64,000 bases of DNA from Microcebus murinus (Eukaryota > Chordata > Mammalia > Primates > Cheirogaleidae): assembly GCF_040939455.1 (NCBI RefSeq), contig NC_134109.1:32257501-32321500 (forward strand), written 5' to 3'. Shown in pieces: positions 10,726 through 22,740 of the stretch (its first letter is position 1; each line of letters starts with the position of its first letter). Position numbers and translations under genes: made by a program. The notes under the pieces were generated by a model. It did not search any database. It was not told the origin of the DNA and saw only the letters and a program-made list of their open reading frames with translations.

Positions 10726-13568
10726 CTCAGGTTTGTTTGTTTTTTTTTAATAGTGTGATGACACTTAATACCTCTCAATTTTTGATAGAAGAAAATATGA
10801 CTTTCAGAATGTACAGAATCAAGTACAAGGGTCAAGTACTTAAGAATTCCTGGAGGGAGAGGGACTGGCATGGGCATTGTTTTCTTTGTCCCCATTGATG
10901 CAAGTTTAGCCCTTAGCTGAACTTGGGAGGAGTCGTGTAAGGGGCCTGGTGAGCCACCTGTTCATCAGGAGCCTGTCTCGCCCACTGAGGACAGCCTAGG
11001 CACTCCAAAGCTGGGTGCTCAACCAAACTTTCACATTTTTACTTTCTTTGCTTCTCGATTTTGCCTTGGTTTGCTTCAGCTTTCTCCCAGTTTCTGCTGC
11101 CCTAGGGAAATGGAAGACTGGGCAGAGATGGGTTTGCTTAAGTAAGGAAATTGGAAAAACCAAAGCGGACATGGAGAAGAGAGGCTCTTACAGGCTCATA
11201 GAAGAGAAAAAGGCAACAGAAGGCTGGAAGAGGCCAAGCGTTCTCTGTGTCTTCACGGGTTTATGGATACAGGGCATTGAGGGTGAACTACAAGAGCTGT
11301 CTCCCAACCATGGTAAAGGGAAAGCTGTGGCTATCCTCAGGCCCCCCTCCTGAGAACTCCTGGAAATTAATTTACATCATTGAAGTTGTTTCCAAAAATT
11401 GCATTTTCTGGGATTTCTCTGGCATAGCATAGAGGTAGGCAGGCCAATCCACCATGAAGCCCTACTTCTCCAGGTCTGGCGTGTCTGTGGGTTAGAGTGG
11501 CCCTTGTCCACAGAGAGGAAGCTGGGCCAGACCTCTCTCTAGAAGATGCAAAGCTGATCTCACAGTGCTACTCACACCCAATACCTCTCCTGGCGCAGGG
11601 CTCCTGCTCAGATTCTCCAGTGAATCCTCAGTACTTGGGTGAACTGGATGGGTTTTCAGCCTTGATCCAGGAAGACTAGCCCTTTCTCTGCAAAGTGCTA
11701 ACAGGAGGGGTGAGCTGGGCCAATGGCAGGAAAAATAAGGGCAAGAAGGAAAACTTGCTTTTCTAGGACTGTCCTCGCTCAGTATTTGGAAGAGTCTGAA
11801 ATCCACAAAAAAAAAAAGCTCAGTTGTAGCCACCCAGAACATTACTGAGTGTATTTGGTTGAGGATCACAGCAGTTGTTTTAAATTCATCGCTGTCTCCT
11901 TTTCTCTCCTGTTTCTCTTTTTTCTGTTGTTTGCTTTTACATTCTTCTCTCTTTTCAGAGTATGCATAACTGCCCCTCTCTTTTTTATCATTCTCAAGTC
12001 CCCTCCTCACCTCCCCCCTTTCTTAGCATAATTTTTCTTTTCTTTTGGCCTGCCTTGTTTTACATCTGGATTCCCAGATGATTTATTTTGTCTGTTTCTT
12101 GAATTTCCCTCCTCTCCCATTTCTTAAGAGTTTAAAAAATTTTTTTTCCGCTTCAGCTTCAGTTCTTTTCCCCAAAGCTTTCCTCGGGCCACATGGCTTT
12201 TATTCTTGTTCACTGGTCACGCAGTGCTGGCAAGGGGGAGCCCACAGCCGGCAGGCAGAGCCATGGTGGCAGAAGAGGTCTTGGGCGCCTGAAGATTCTC
12301 CTCCCAGCCCTGGTGTCCTTCTGGGGAGGGGGCTGGGGACAGGGCCGCTCTCTCCCTGTGAGGGTTCAGGTTGTCTGCCAGGCCTGGGCTGAGGGTTGGG
12401 GGCAGATGGTGTCTCCTCCACAGTGTGTGGGCCTGGGCCCCACCGCTCAGGGAGGCAATGGAATCTGTCCTCTGAGTGATGGGTGGGAGGATTAACCAGG
12501 TCTGACCAGGAAAGGCTGGAGCTCAGGGAAGGGGCACCACTGGGGCTGTATCCCTTGCAGAACTCTGTGCTGTGGGTGAGGAAGCTGCAGCACAGGCGCC
12601 TGCCTCTTGTCAGAATTTGGGTATCCTTTGATCCTTGCTCCATGGCCAAAGTTGGCCTGGGCATCTGGAGCTGGGGAAACAGAGGCGGTTTTCCAGTAGA
12701 AGGCCCTTCCTGCCCCATGCCCCCACCCTTGGCCAGTGGGCATTTTGAGGGTGCAGGGGGAATGCTAGAAGAGGCTGATAATCGTGGTTGTCTTAAAGGC
12801 TCTTGGCCACTGGGGAACAACACAAATCCCACCTGTGGGAGGCCGTGAGGGTCAGTCCTGGAACTGATAGAGGCAGGTGGCACTTCTTGATATGCATGGT
12901 GGCAGAGAAATCCTAGAAGTTGCAACTGCACCCCTCCTTGTCTGGAGTGGTGGGGGAGGGGAAAGCATCCTGGGCCCTGCTCCCCAGCTGTCCGAAGCAA
13001 ATCAACTGGAGTCCATCTGGCTGTCCCCACCGGCCCAGGCGTGCTTCCCATGCTGGGTCATCGATGCTGTTGGGCCCTGGCTGAGTCCTCAGCAGGCCTG
13101 GCTGAGTCTATGTTCCGCCTGGGCACATCACAGCTGAGTGGGGGGTGAGGGCGGGGGCAAGGGCACCAGGTACACTCATCACACTGCCCTGTATTCTCCT
13201 AGGCCCTGTGGTGATGGTGGCCACATGCTCTCTGGCAAGTGCCATCAAGGGCCATTTCCACAGGCATACCTTGCTCTCTTTCCAGGTTCCGTCTGCCCTT
13301 CATCATCTTCATCAATGCACAGTGCTCCCCGCCATATTAGGAAGGTACTGTTGATGATATAAAGGCTTGAGAGAAATCTTTGCTTATACTTTATATTTTG
13401 CTTTTATTTTCTAAGCCTTCAGTTCTAGAGTCCAACTCTTGGGGTCCAGCATCCTTTAAGACCCTGAAACCATAAGCTTTAGGAACACCCAGCCCCTTAC
13501 TCCTAGGCCCTAATGGACTAGGTTTATCTGTGATTCAAGGCAGAGCCTCCTTCCCTAAATAGAGGGCT
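10726..13568. other. Intergenic, no gene; holds a CArG box and a chance 283-codon frame
   Basis: Unique sequence without recognisable repeats. A 283-codon frame on the complement (12200-13051) has no known domain and shares the interval with long frames on the other strand, so I do not call it a gene. A consensus CArG box lies at 13332. Confidence 0.45.
13332..13341 (+). promoter_or_regulatory. Consensus CArG box (serum response element core)
   Basis: CCATATTAGG, the same ten bases as the well-known c-fos SRE core, followed directly by AAGG so that a GGAA ETS-type core overlaps its end. It lies about 14 kb upstream of ZFP36L1 in non-repetitive DNA. Function as an enhancer is inference. Confidence 0.4.
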
Positions 13569-13570
13569 AG

Positions 13571-13910
13571 GCCGGGCGCGGTGGCTCACGCCTGTAATCC
13601 CAGCACTCTGGGAGGCCGAGGCCGGTGAATTGCTCGAGGTCAGCAGTTCAAAACCAGCCTGAGCAAGAGCGAGACCCCATCTCTACTATAAATAGAAAGA
13701 AATTAATTGACCAACTAATATATATCTATATATAAAATTAGCCAGGCATGGTGGCGCATGCCTGTAGTCCCAGCTACTCGGGAGGCTGAGGCAGGAGGAT
13801 CACTTGAGCCCAGGAGTTGAGGTTGCTGTGAGCTAGGCTGATGCCACGGCACTCATTCTAGCCTGGGCAACAAAGTGAGACTCTTGTCTCAAAAAAAAAA
13901 AAAAAAAAAA
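13571..13910 (+). mobile_element. Alu SINE, young lemur-type
   Basis: Full-length dimeric Alu starting GCCGGGCGCGGTGGCTCACG and ending in a 20-base A run (13891-13910). The middle carries the lemur-type linker (ACTATAAATAGAAAG, AATTAATTGACCAAC). Flanks share an imperfect target-site duplication, ATAGAGGGCTAG versus ATAGGGCTAG. Confidence 0.95.
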
Positions 13911-16249
13911 TAGGGCTAGAGGGCTATACTCAACAGAAGGAACCATTAGGGGATAGATGATGAATTTTCTTCTAAGTTGCTGCTCTCAGCTCTGGCAGGA
14001 AAGGGAGGGAGGGCGGGCAAGGATCCAGCCTCTTTGATGTAGGAATTCAGGTGGGGATTAGGATCCCAGCAGCCTCTTGCCCCTTCCAGCCTGAGCTGCC
14101 TCACTCCTAGCTGAGCCCAAAGTGCAGCCTCCTTAAATATGTCTGTGTCAGTGCCTCCCTGTTCCTGCCACCTCCCTCTGTCTTCCCTCTTCCCACGCAC
14201 CACGTTGTATAAATATTTACACCCCCGGGCTGGCAGGAATCTTTCTCCAGCTGCTTCCCTGGTCTCTGGTAGAGCTTGTTCTCTCACCCAGCAGCTGCAG
14301 CAGATCTGGTTGCCTTTGGTCAGACAAGGGCAGGCCCTGGTTTGGGGGCCACTGTCCCCCCAGGGTAGAGGGTGCAGTTGGCGGGAGAAACTCAGCACCG
14401 AAGAAGCGGCAAAGACCCATCCTCTCTCCCCTGCTGGCTGTCCACATGGCGACCCTCCAAGTGCTGTCTGATCCCTGCTCCGGCTGGGGAGGTCCCTGCT
14501 TCTCAACAGAACAGCTCCCCAGGGTGGGGTTGGTGCACCCTGGGCCTTGCTAGGGAGAGTAGTGTTGGATAATTCCAAAGTGCACTGGCTGATGCTAGGA
14601 CAAAACAGTACCTTAGTTTCCCTGTGAGCACTTTAGAGCTTACTATAATAGTATGTGCCATGCCCTTGATCTGTCCTGAAGGTGACCCCCTGGTTGAGAG
14701 CAAGAATCCCCTGGAGAATCTTCATATTGGGCCTCTTCCTAGCTTCTGGCCCAGGCCACCCTCCCTCCCACCATCCCTGTCAGTCTTTCATCTCAGAGCT
14801 AGGTCCTTCTCCCATTTTCCCTGGTGACCTAGCCCAGGAACCAAAGTGGCATTTGGGTTCCCATGGACGAGGCACTGTGCAAGGTACCTGCCCACATCCA
14901 GCCCTGCAGATTTCTTGGCTTCCTCACCTGCATCTCTTTCTGCCCTCAGACAGCGACAGCCACACAGCAGCAAGCTCCCACACACCAAGCCCAGTCTTTC
15001 TCTAGTCCTTTAGAGTTCATCCGGGAACCTCTGAGAGCCCGCCAAATACTAGATATTGATCTCAATATTCACAGTGAGTGCAGCTTATCTGTCGTCACCT
15101 CCCCTTCCTGTGCCTCGGTTTCCCCCATATCTGTGGGAGGTAATTAACCTGTGCTCCATAAAGCATCTCACATTTGGCAAAACACAGGTTTTAAAAAAAG
15201 CAACATGGCAGTTTCAGATCCTTTTTGTAGTTACGGTGGTGGTGGTACGGGTGAGAGAAAAGATTGCTCAGGTATCGGACTAAGGAGACTGTGTGTTCAG
15301 TGCTTTGGAAAGGCTGAGGGGAATATAGTCAGGGTTAAAAAGGCCTGGCTTTGGTAGCTAATAAGTCCTAAAATTCCAGTTGTAGAGCCACTGGGGGTGG
15401 GGGTGGGGTGCGGGATTGGGTAGAGGGTCCTAATGGGGGCCAGGGACAAAGGCCCCAGTCTCCTAGCACCCACACTTGTACCCAAAAGAAAGCAAACAGA
15501 TTCGATCTCTCCCACTTCTCCCCTCTCTCTCCCCTCCCTTCTTAGAATGGGAGAAAAGCAGATGCCAAAGATGTCAGGGTGTGACTGCAGACAAAGCCCC
15601 AGCACAGTGCTTGGTATTCAGGTGAGTACAACATATAGGGAGAACGGTGGGAGGCTGCAGCTTGGAAGCCATGCAGCTGTGAGACACTCCTGCTGCCTGC
15701 CTACCTCTCCAGACCCCCAAAGTAAAACAAAACCCAAATAAAAGCCTGACCTGGCAGATATTAATACCACAGAGCCAGAGCTGGTGTGCAAGCAGCCGCC
15801 CTCTTCTTCCCTCCTCTGTTTCTATAAGCAGCTGAAATAAATTTAGCGAAACAACCCCACCCGTCTGAGGGCCTAGGATTTCAGAGCAGTGGGATTCCCT
15901 ACCCAGAAAGCCCCTGTTTTTCAGCACTGAGAGCTTTTTGTTTAAATTCCCTTTGGGAATGGAATGCTCTCAATCTAAAATAATTAATTTACTGCCGTAA
16001 TCTATTCCTCATAGATAAATGCTTTGACACGGTATGGCTTGCTGGAAAGCTGATCCACAAAGGCTCTGCAGCTCAAAATATGGGGCCAATGCCTAGTTGG
16101 ATCTGTTGGGGTACTTATTGTAATATTATTCTTTATAATGTTTGTGCATGTTCAGCCATGTCCCTCTATCATCTGTCATACAGAACAGTGGTTGTGGCTG
16201 ATTAAGTTAGCAAAGTAAAGAACGAAATCTTCATTTTTTCCCCACAAGT
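13911..16249. other. Intergenic, no gene; possible conserved noncoding element near 15740-16030
   Basis: Unique sequence. The A/T-rich stretch 15740-16030 holds TAATTAATTTA and two overlapping GGAATG motifs (15956-15961, 15961-15966, TEAD-type). Regulatory role unproven. Confidence 0.35.
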
Positions 16250-16358
16250 TCTTATGGAGAGCCTACTGTGTGCTAAGCACTATGCCAGGCACTAGCAGGT
16301 GAATTGAGGGCAGAGAGAGCCTGTTTTCATGGAGCATGTATCCTAATGGGAAGAAGAT
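16250..16358 (+). repeat. L2/MIR-type fragment
   Basis: GCCTACTGTGTGCTAAGCAC, TATGCCAGGCACTAGC and a tail like CATGGAGCATGTATCCTAA resemble an internal L2 3' segment. Confidence 0.55.
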
Positions 16359-16973
16359 GTTAAAAAGTTAAAGGACTACAAAAAACTGGCAACTAACATA
16401 GTGTTTAATAATGAAAGACTGGATGCAAGGTTGAGAACAAGGTAAGAGCATCTACTCTCACCATTCCTGTGCAATATCATACTGAAGTCCTAGATAAGAC
16501 AATATAGAAATGAAATGAAATATAAGTTTGGAAAGGAAGAAATTAAGTTATCTCTATTCACAGACAACATGCTTGTTTACATTAAAAACAACCCCCCCCC
16601 CAAACCTCCAAGGAACTGAACCAAAAAAACCCCTCTTACAATGAAAGTGACTTTTGTAAGATCACAGGAGGCAACACAAAAATACATAAAAATAAAAAAA
16701 ACACAAAAATCAACTGTATTTCTATAAACTAATGAACAATTGTAAACCAAGATTTTTTAAAAGTACAATAGCTCTAAAACACAGGAAATATTAAGTATAA
16801 ATCTAATGAAACTTACATTGGATCTGTGTGCTAAAAACTATAAAACACCGATTAAACCAAAGAAGCCCTAAATAAACAGACACACCATGTTCATGGATTA
16901 GAAGACTTAACATAGTAATCCTCCCTGAATTAATGTATACATTTAATGCATTTCCAATAAAAATCTCAGTAGG

Positions 16974-17013
16974 TCTGGTTGTTAAGGTAAAGCTAAAAAA
17001 AAAAAAAAAAAAA
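16974..17013 (+). mobile_element. Micro-retroinsertion: 21-nt body plus 19-base poly(A), with target-site duplication
   Basis: AAAATCTCAGTAGG occurs at 16960-16973 and again at 17010-17023. Between the copies lie 21 bases (TCTGGTTGTTAAGGTAAAGC plus T) and a run of As. The duplicated site begins with A residues after a T, as L1 endonuclease prefers. This looks like an L1-mediated insertion of an extremely 5'-truncated polyadenylated RNA inside the old L1. The parent RNA is not identified. Confidence 0.7.
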
Positions 17014-17140
17014 TCTCAGTAGGATTTTCTGTAGATATAGATAAGCTAATTCTGAAATTTATATGAAAAGGCAAAGGAATTAGAATAGCTAAACCAATTT
17101 CAAAAAATAAGAAAAAAATTGGAAGTATTATACCACCTGA

Positions 17141-17475
17141 TTTTTTTTTTTTTTTTTTTGAGACAGAGTCTCGCTTTGTTGTCCAGGCTAGAGTGAGTGC
17201 CGTGGCGTCAGCCTAGCTCACAGCAACCTCAAACTCCTGGGCTCAAGTGATCCTTCTGCCTCAGCCTCCCGAGTAGCTGGGACTACAGGCATGCGCCACC
17301 ATGCCCGGCTAATTTTATATATATATATCAGTTGGCAAATTAATTTCTTTCTATTTATAGTAGAGACGGGGTCTTGCTCTTGCTCAGGCTGGTTTTGAAC
17401 TCCTGACCTTGAGCAATCCGCCCGCCTCGGCCTCCCAAGAGCTAGGATTACAGGCGTGAGCCACAGTGCCCGGCC
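17141..17475 (-). mobile_element. Alu SINE, young lemur-type, complement
   Basis: Full-length reverse-orientation Alu from the T run at 17141 to CCCGGCC at 17475, with the A/T-rich lemur linker (CAGTTGGCAAATTAATTTC). Perfect 13-base target-site duplication TTATACCACCTGA at 17128-17140 and 17476-17488. Inserted into the old L1 ORF2. Confidence 0.96.
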
Positions 17476-18632
17476 TTATACCACCTGATTTTAAGACTTA
17501 CTATCATGCTACAATAATTGACAGTGTAATATTGATGAAGGGATGGGTACACAGATCAATGGATCAGTGGAACAGAATAAAGAGATACATATAAATATGG
17601 CCATTGACTTTTGGGAAGATATAAAAGCAATTCAATGGAGAAATCATAGTCTTTTCAACAAATAGTATTGGGATTGTACATCCACATGCAAAAAAAAAAT
17701 GAACTTCAATCTAAATCTTATATAAATACTAACTCAAAATGGATCACTGGTCTAAATGTAAAACATAAAGTGATTAGAAGAGGATTCTAGGAAGATGGTA
17801 GTGTAGGAAACACCTACTTTTAGGGTAGGATTCTAAGAAGACAGCAGAGTAGGAGGCACCAGGAGTCTGTTTCTCTAGAAAACAGTTGCACTGGCAGAAC
17901 TTGTCTAATGTTACTATTTTAGAACTCTGAAGTCCATTGATGGCTTGCAACTTCCATGGGGAAGCTTGGACAGTAAACTGTGGTTAATTTTGGTCAATTT
18001 CATCTCTCAGCACAGAAGCAGCTACTCATCCTCCACCCCCAGCCCTATGCAGGCTACTGTGTACAGGTTCCTGGAACAGCTTGCACACAGCTTGCAGGAG
18101 CCAGGGTGGGCAAAAAGAATTATATACTCCAAATATCAGGAATCTGTGCTCTGATTGCTGTTTTGGATCACAAAGGTGGAGACAATGATGCAGGTAGCCA
18201 TTGTTACTGCACCTACTCCTAAGGTTGCAAGCCACTACCCTTCCACTGAAGTGACTTCCAGGGAATTTAAAGGGCTAGAGCCCTTTTTTTAAAAAAAATC
18301 CCTTCTTTATTTCTCTCTTATTGCTCTTTTGGGAACCAGACATTAAAGACTAGGACATTCAAAAAATAATTGCACATATAGGGAAAATTAGAAAATGCCC
18401 ACACATGCCCAGGGAAAGGCACAGGTTCAGAAAAGACCTCAGAAGACCTTAAGTTTACATCTCAGGCTGATCCTTGGCACAGAGACAGCCTACAACATTA
18501 ATTTTAAAAAAACAATAACTAGTAAGCCCTGGTGAAAGGGCAGAATCTGATTTCCAGAATTACCACATTATTAGACTGAAATGTCCAATTTTCAACAACA
18601 AAATCACAATACATACAAAGAAACAGGAAAGC

Positions 18633-19480
18633 ATGATCCATTCAAAAAATAAATCAAAAGAAACTGTTCTTGAAGAAGAAATGGTAGCAAATCTATTAGA
18701 CAAAGACTTTAAAGGAACTGTCTTAAAGATGCTAAAAGATCTGAAGGAAAATATGGAGATAGTCAAGAAAGAGATGTATGAACAAAATGAGAATAAAAAC
18801 AAAGATATGGAAAACCTAAAAAGAAACCAAAATGAAATTCTGGAGCTGAAAGTTCAATAACTGAAATGAAAAATTCACTAGAGGGATTCAAAGGCAGCTT
18901 TGAACAGGTAGAAAAAAGAGTCAGCAATCTTTAAGAGAGGAAAATGGAAATTATCAAGCCTAAGGAACAGAAAGGAAGAAGATTGGAGGGTACAGAGCCT
19001 AGGGACCTGTGGGACACCCTCAAGCTGACCAACATACAGATTCTGGGAATCTCAGAAGGTGAAGAAAAAGAGAAAGGAGAAGAGAGAACATTTGAAGAAA
19101 TAATGGCTGAAAACTTCCCAAATTTGATGAAAGACATGACTATAAACATCTGAGAAGCTCAACAAACTCCAAGTAAGATGAATCAAAGAAACCCACACCA
19201 GGACACATTATAAGACAAAAAAGAGAATTTTCAAAGCAGCAAGAAAGAAGTGACTCACATACAAGTGATCTTTAATGAGATTATCAGCAGATTTATCATC
19301 AGAAACTTTGGAGATCAGAGGCAGGAGGCCAGTATATTCAAAGTATTAAAAGAAAAAAACCGCAGTGAAACAGGAATCCTATATCCAGCAAAACTGTCCC
19401 TCAAAAGTGATGAAGAAATTAAGACTTTCTCAAATAAACAAAAGTTTAGAGAATTCATTACCACTGGACTTGTCCTGTAA
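18633..19480 (+). pseudogene. Decayed L1 ORF1 (RNA-binding protein) remnant
   Basis: Three separated open pieces in consecutive order. 18633-18860 is a lysine/glutamate-rich coiled-coil-like segment. 18944-19153 has the L1 ORF1 RRM-type region (RDLWDTLK, TNIQILGISEGEE, EEIMAENFPNLMKD). 19250-19480 is the C-terminal domain (FKVLKEKN, ILYPAKLS, KFREFITT). Stops and shifts between them mean that no full ORF1 protein can be made. Confidence 0.85.
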
Positions 19481-19794
19481 GAAATGCTCAAGAGTGTCCC
19501 GCAAAGTGATATAAAAGACACTACACAAATTGAAGCCACGTGAAGAAATGAAGAGCTTAATAAAGGCAATTATAAAAACTAGTATTATTGTAACAGTTTG
19601 TATCTCTACTTTTTGTTCTCTACATGATTTAAGAGACTAATTAAAAAACAATTATTAGTCTAAAAGCTAATATTACTGTAGCTTTGGTTTGTAACTCCAC
19701 ATTTTGTTTTCTATATAATTTAAAAGATTAACACATTAAAGGAATTTTTAGTTTATGTTTTGGGGAACACAAAGTATAAAGATGTAATATGTGA

Positions 19795-20131
<337 letters not shown>

Positions 20132-20293
20132 AAAGATGTAATATGTGACATCAACAATCAAAAGGGGTGGGGATGGAGCTTAAAGGAGCAGAATTTTTGT
20201 ATATTTTTGAAGTTCAGCTGGTATGAATTTTAATTAGAGTGTTATAACTTTAGGATGTTAAATGTAATCCCCATGGTAACCACAAAGAAAATA

Positions 20294-20835
20294 CAGTAGT
20301 CCCTCCTTATCTATGGTTTTGCTTTCTGTGGTTTTAGTTACCCACAGTCAACTGTAGTTCAAAAATATTAAATGGAAAATTCCAGAAAAATTCAAAAGTT
20401 TTAAATTGTGTGCCTGCTCCATCCCTCCTGGGGCATGAATCATCCCTTTGTCCAGTGTATCTGTACTGTATATGCTACCTGCCTGTTAGTCACTTAGTAG
20501 CTGTCTTGGTTATCCAATTGATTGTTGTGTTCAAGTCACCCTTATTTTATTTAAAAATGGCCCCATAGAAATGCTGACAATGTGGATATGCCAAAGTAAA
20601 ACAGTAAAGTGCTTCCTTTAAGTGAAAAGGTGAAAATCGAAATAAGAAAAAAAAACAATTGTATGCTGATGGTCCTAAGATCTATAGTAAGAAGTAATCT
20701 TCTATCTACGAAATTGTGAAGAAGAAGGAAAAAGAAATCTGTGCATGGTATATATAGGGCTTAGTACTATCCATGATTTCAGGCATCTACTGGGGGTCTT
20801 AGAACATACCCCTTGCAGATAAGGAATGACTACTG
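20294..20835 (+). mobile_element. Tigger-type (pogo/Tc1-mariner) DNA transposon, internally deleted
   Basis: Terminal inverted repeats CAGTAGTCCCTCCTTAT (left) and the complement of CAGTAGTCATTCCTTAT (right), flanked by TA on both sides (20292-20293, 20836-20837), the Tc1/mariner target duplication. Inside, about 20560-20730, is the decayed start of a Tigger transposase frame with stops. Best match by eye is the Tigger3 group. It sits in the inner LINE, so that LINE is older. Confidence 0.85.
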
Positions 20836-20922
20836 TAACTATAGAATATACACAAAAGAAATTGAGAAAGGAACTTCAACGTTTCACTACAAAAAATCAA
20901 CTAAACACAAAAGAAGATAATA

Positions 20923-21225
20923 GTGCAGAAAATGAGGGACAATACAAATAGCAAAATGACAGAATTAAGCCCCTTCTCATCAGTAATTACTTTAAATGTA
21001 AATGGATTCAATGTTTCAATCAAAAGACAGAGATTGGTAGAAAACCCTGATCTGACCATATGCTTTCTACAAAAGACTCACTTTAGAGCCAAAGACACAA
21101 ATAGATTGAAAGTGAACGGAGAGAAAAAGATATTCCATGCAGACAGTAGCCACAAGAGAGCAGGGATGGCTATATTAATATCAGACAAAATAGACTTTGA
21201 ATCAAAAAAAGTCTACAAGAGATGA
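20923..21225 (+). pseudogene. L1 ORF2 endonuclease N-terminal fragment
   Basis: A 100-codon open stretch carrying the apurinic-endonuclease start of ORF2: ITLNVNGFN (conserved Asn region), then CFLQKTHFRAKDTNRLK and AILISDKIDF. The catalytic glutamate of the QETH motif is lysine here (QKTH), so the domain would be inactive. No reverse transcriptase follows. Confidence 0.85.
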
Positions 21226-21693
21226 GGAAGAACATTATATATTATAAAATGCTCAATATAGCAAGCAGATAGAACAATTATAAACATTTGTGTACCTAAT
21301 AACAGACTATCAGTATATAAAAAACTTTTAGAAGAAAACAGAAAATCTTAATGACCTGGGATTAGGCAAAGAGTCTTTAGCTGTGACACCAAAAGCTTGA
21401 TCCACAAAAGATAAAATTGATGAATTAGACTTCATTAAAATAAAAAACCTTTGCTCTGTGAAAGATACCTTGTTCCAAGAATGAAAAGATAAGCTATAGA
21501 CTTGAGAAAATATTTGCAAATCACATATCCAACAAAGGAACTGTATCCAGAATATATAAAGAACTCTCAAATTTTCAACAGTAAGAAAATAAATGACCCA
21601 ACTAAAAACTAAGCAAAAGGCTTGAACAGATACTTTACCAAAGAGGATATATAGATGGCAAATAACCAAATGAAAAGATGTTCAACATCATTA

Positions 21694-22060
<367 letters not shown>

Positions 22061-22740
22061 GCAAATTAAAACCACAATGAGACACCACTACACACCTATT
22101 AGAATGACTAAAATAAAAAAAATAGTAATAATTTTAAGTGCTGTTGAAGAGTAACTGGAAATGCTCATACATTGCTGCTGGAGATGTGAAATGGTATAGC
22201 CCCTCTGCAAAATGCTTTGGCAGTTTTTAAATTAATTTCAACATACACTTACCATATGACCCAGCAATCTCACTTCTAGTTATTAATATTCACCCTAGAG
22301 AAATGAGAACTCATGTTCGCATAAAAACCTGTACATGAATGTCTGTGGCAGCTCTAGAAATAATCCAATGTCCTTCAACAGGTGAATGGGTAAGCTATTG
22401 TATACTCACACAGTGAAATACCATTTATCAATAAAAAGGAACTGCTGATATATGCAACAACATGGATAAATCTCAAAGGCATTATGCTGTGTGAAATCAT
22501 ACATATGATTCTATTTATATGACATTCTGGAAAAGACAAAATAACAGAGGGAGAAAACAGATCAGTGGTTGCCAGGGATTAGGAATGGGGGAGGGTGGGA
22601 CTACAAAGGGACAGTATGAGGCAGTTTTTGGAGGGTGATGGAACTGTTCTGTTTCCTGATTGTGGTGGTGGTTACATGAATCTATTCAGATATTAAAATT
22701 CATAGAGGTGTACACCAAATAATACCATATGTTAAATTAA

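Larger units (their letters stand above)
16371..17780 (+). mobile_element. LINE-1 ORF2 fragment, left arm of a split L1
   Basis: Degenerate C-terminal half of L1 ORF2 on the + strand. The reading is interrupted by stops and shifts but recognisable as reverse-transcriptase and downstream sequence (AACTGGCAACTAACATAG-type start, TTCACAGACAACATGCTTG, later GATCAATGGATCAGTGGAAC). It is broken by a micro-insertion at 16974-17013 and an Alu at 17141-17475. It stops near AATGTAAAACATAAAG at 17770-17780, and the next part of the L1 consensus resumes only at about 21312. Confidence 0.85.

Noticed and set aside
12200..13051. 283-codon open frame on the complement, the longest outside ZFP36L1
   Set aside because: Composition is proline/serine/glycine-rich with no recognisable domain, no splice or promoter context, and the opposite strand is also open over much of it. 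GC-rich DNA yields such frames by chance.
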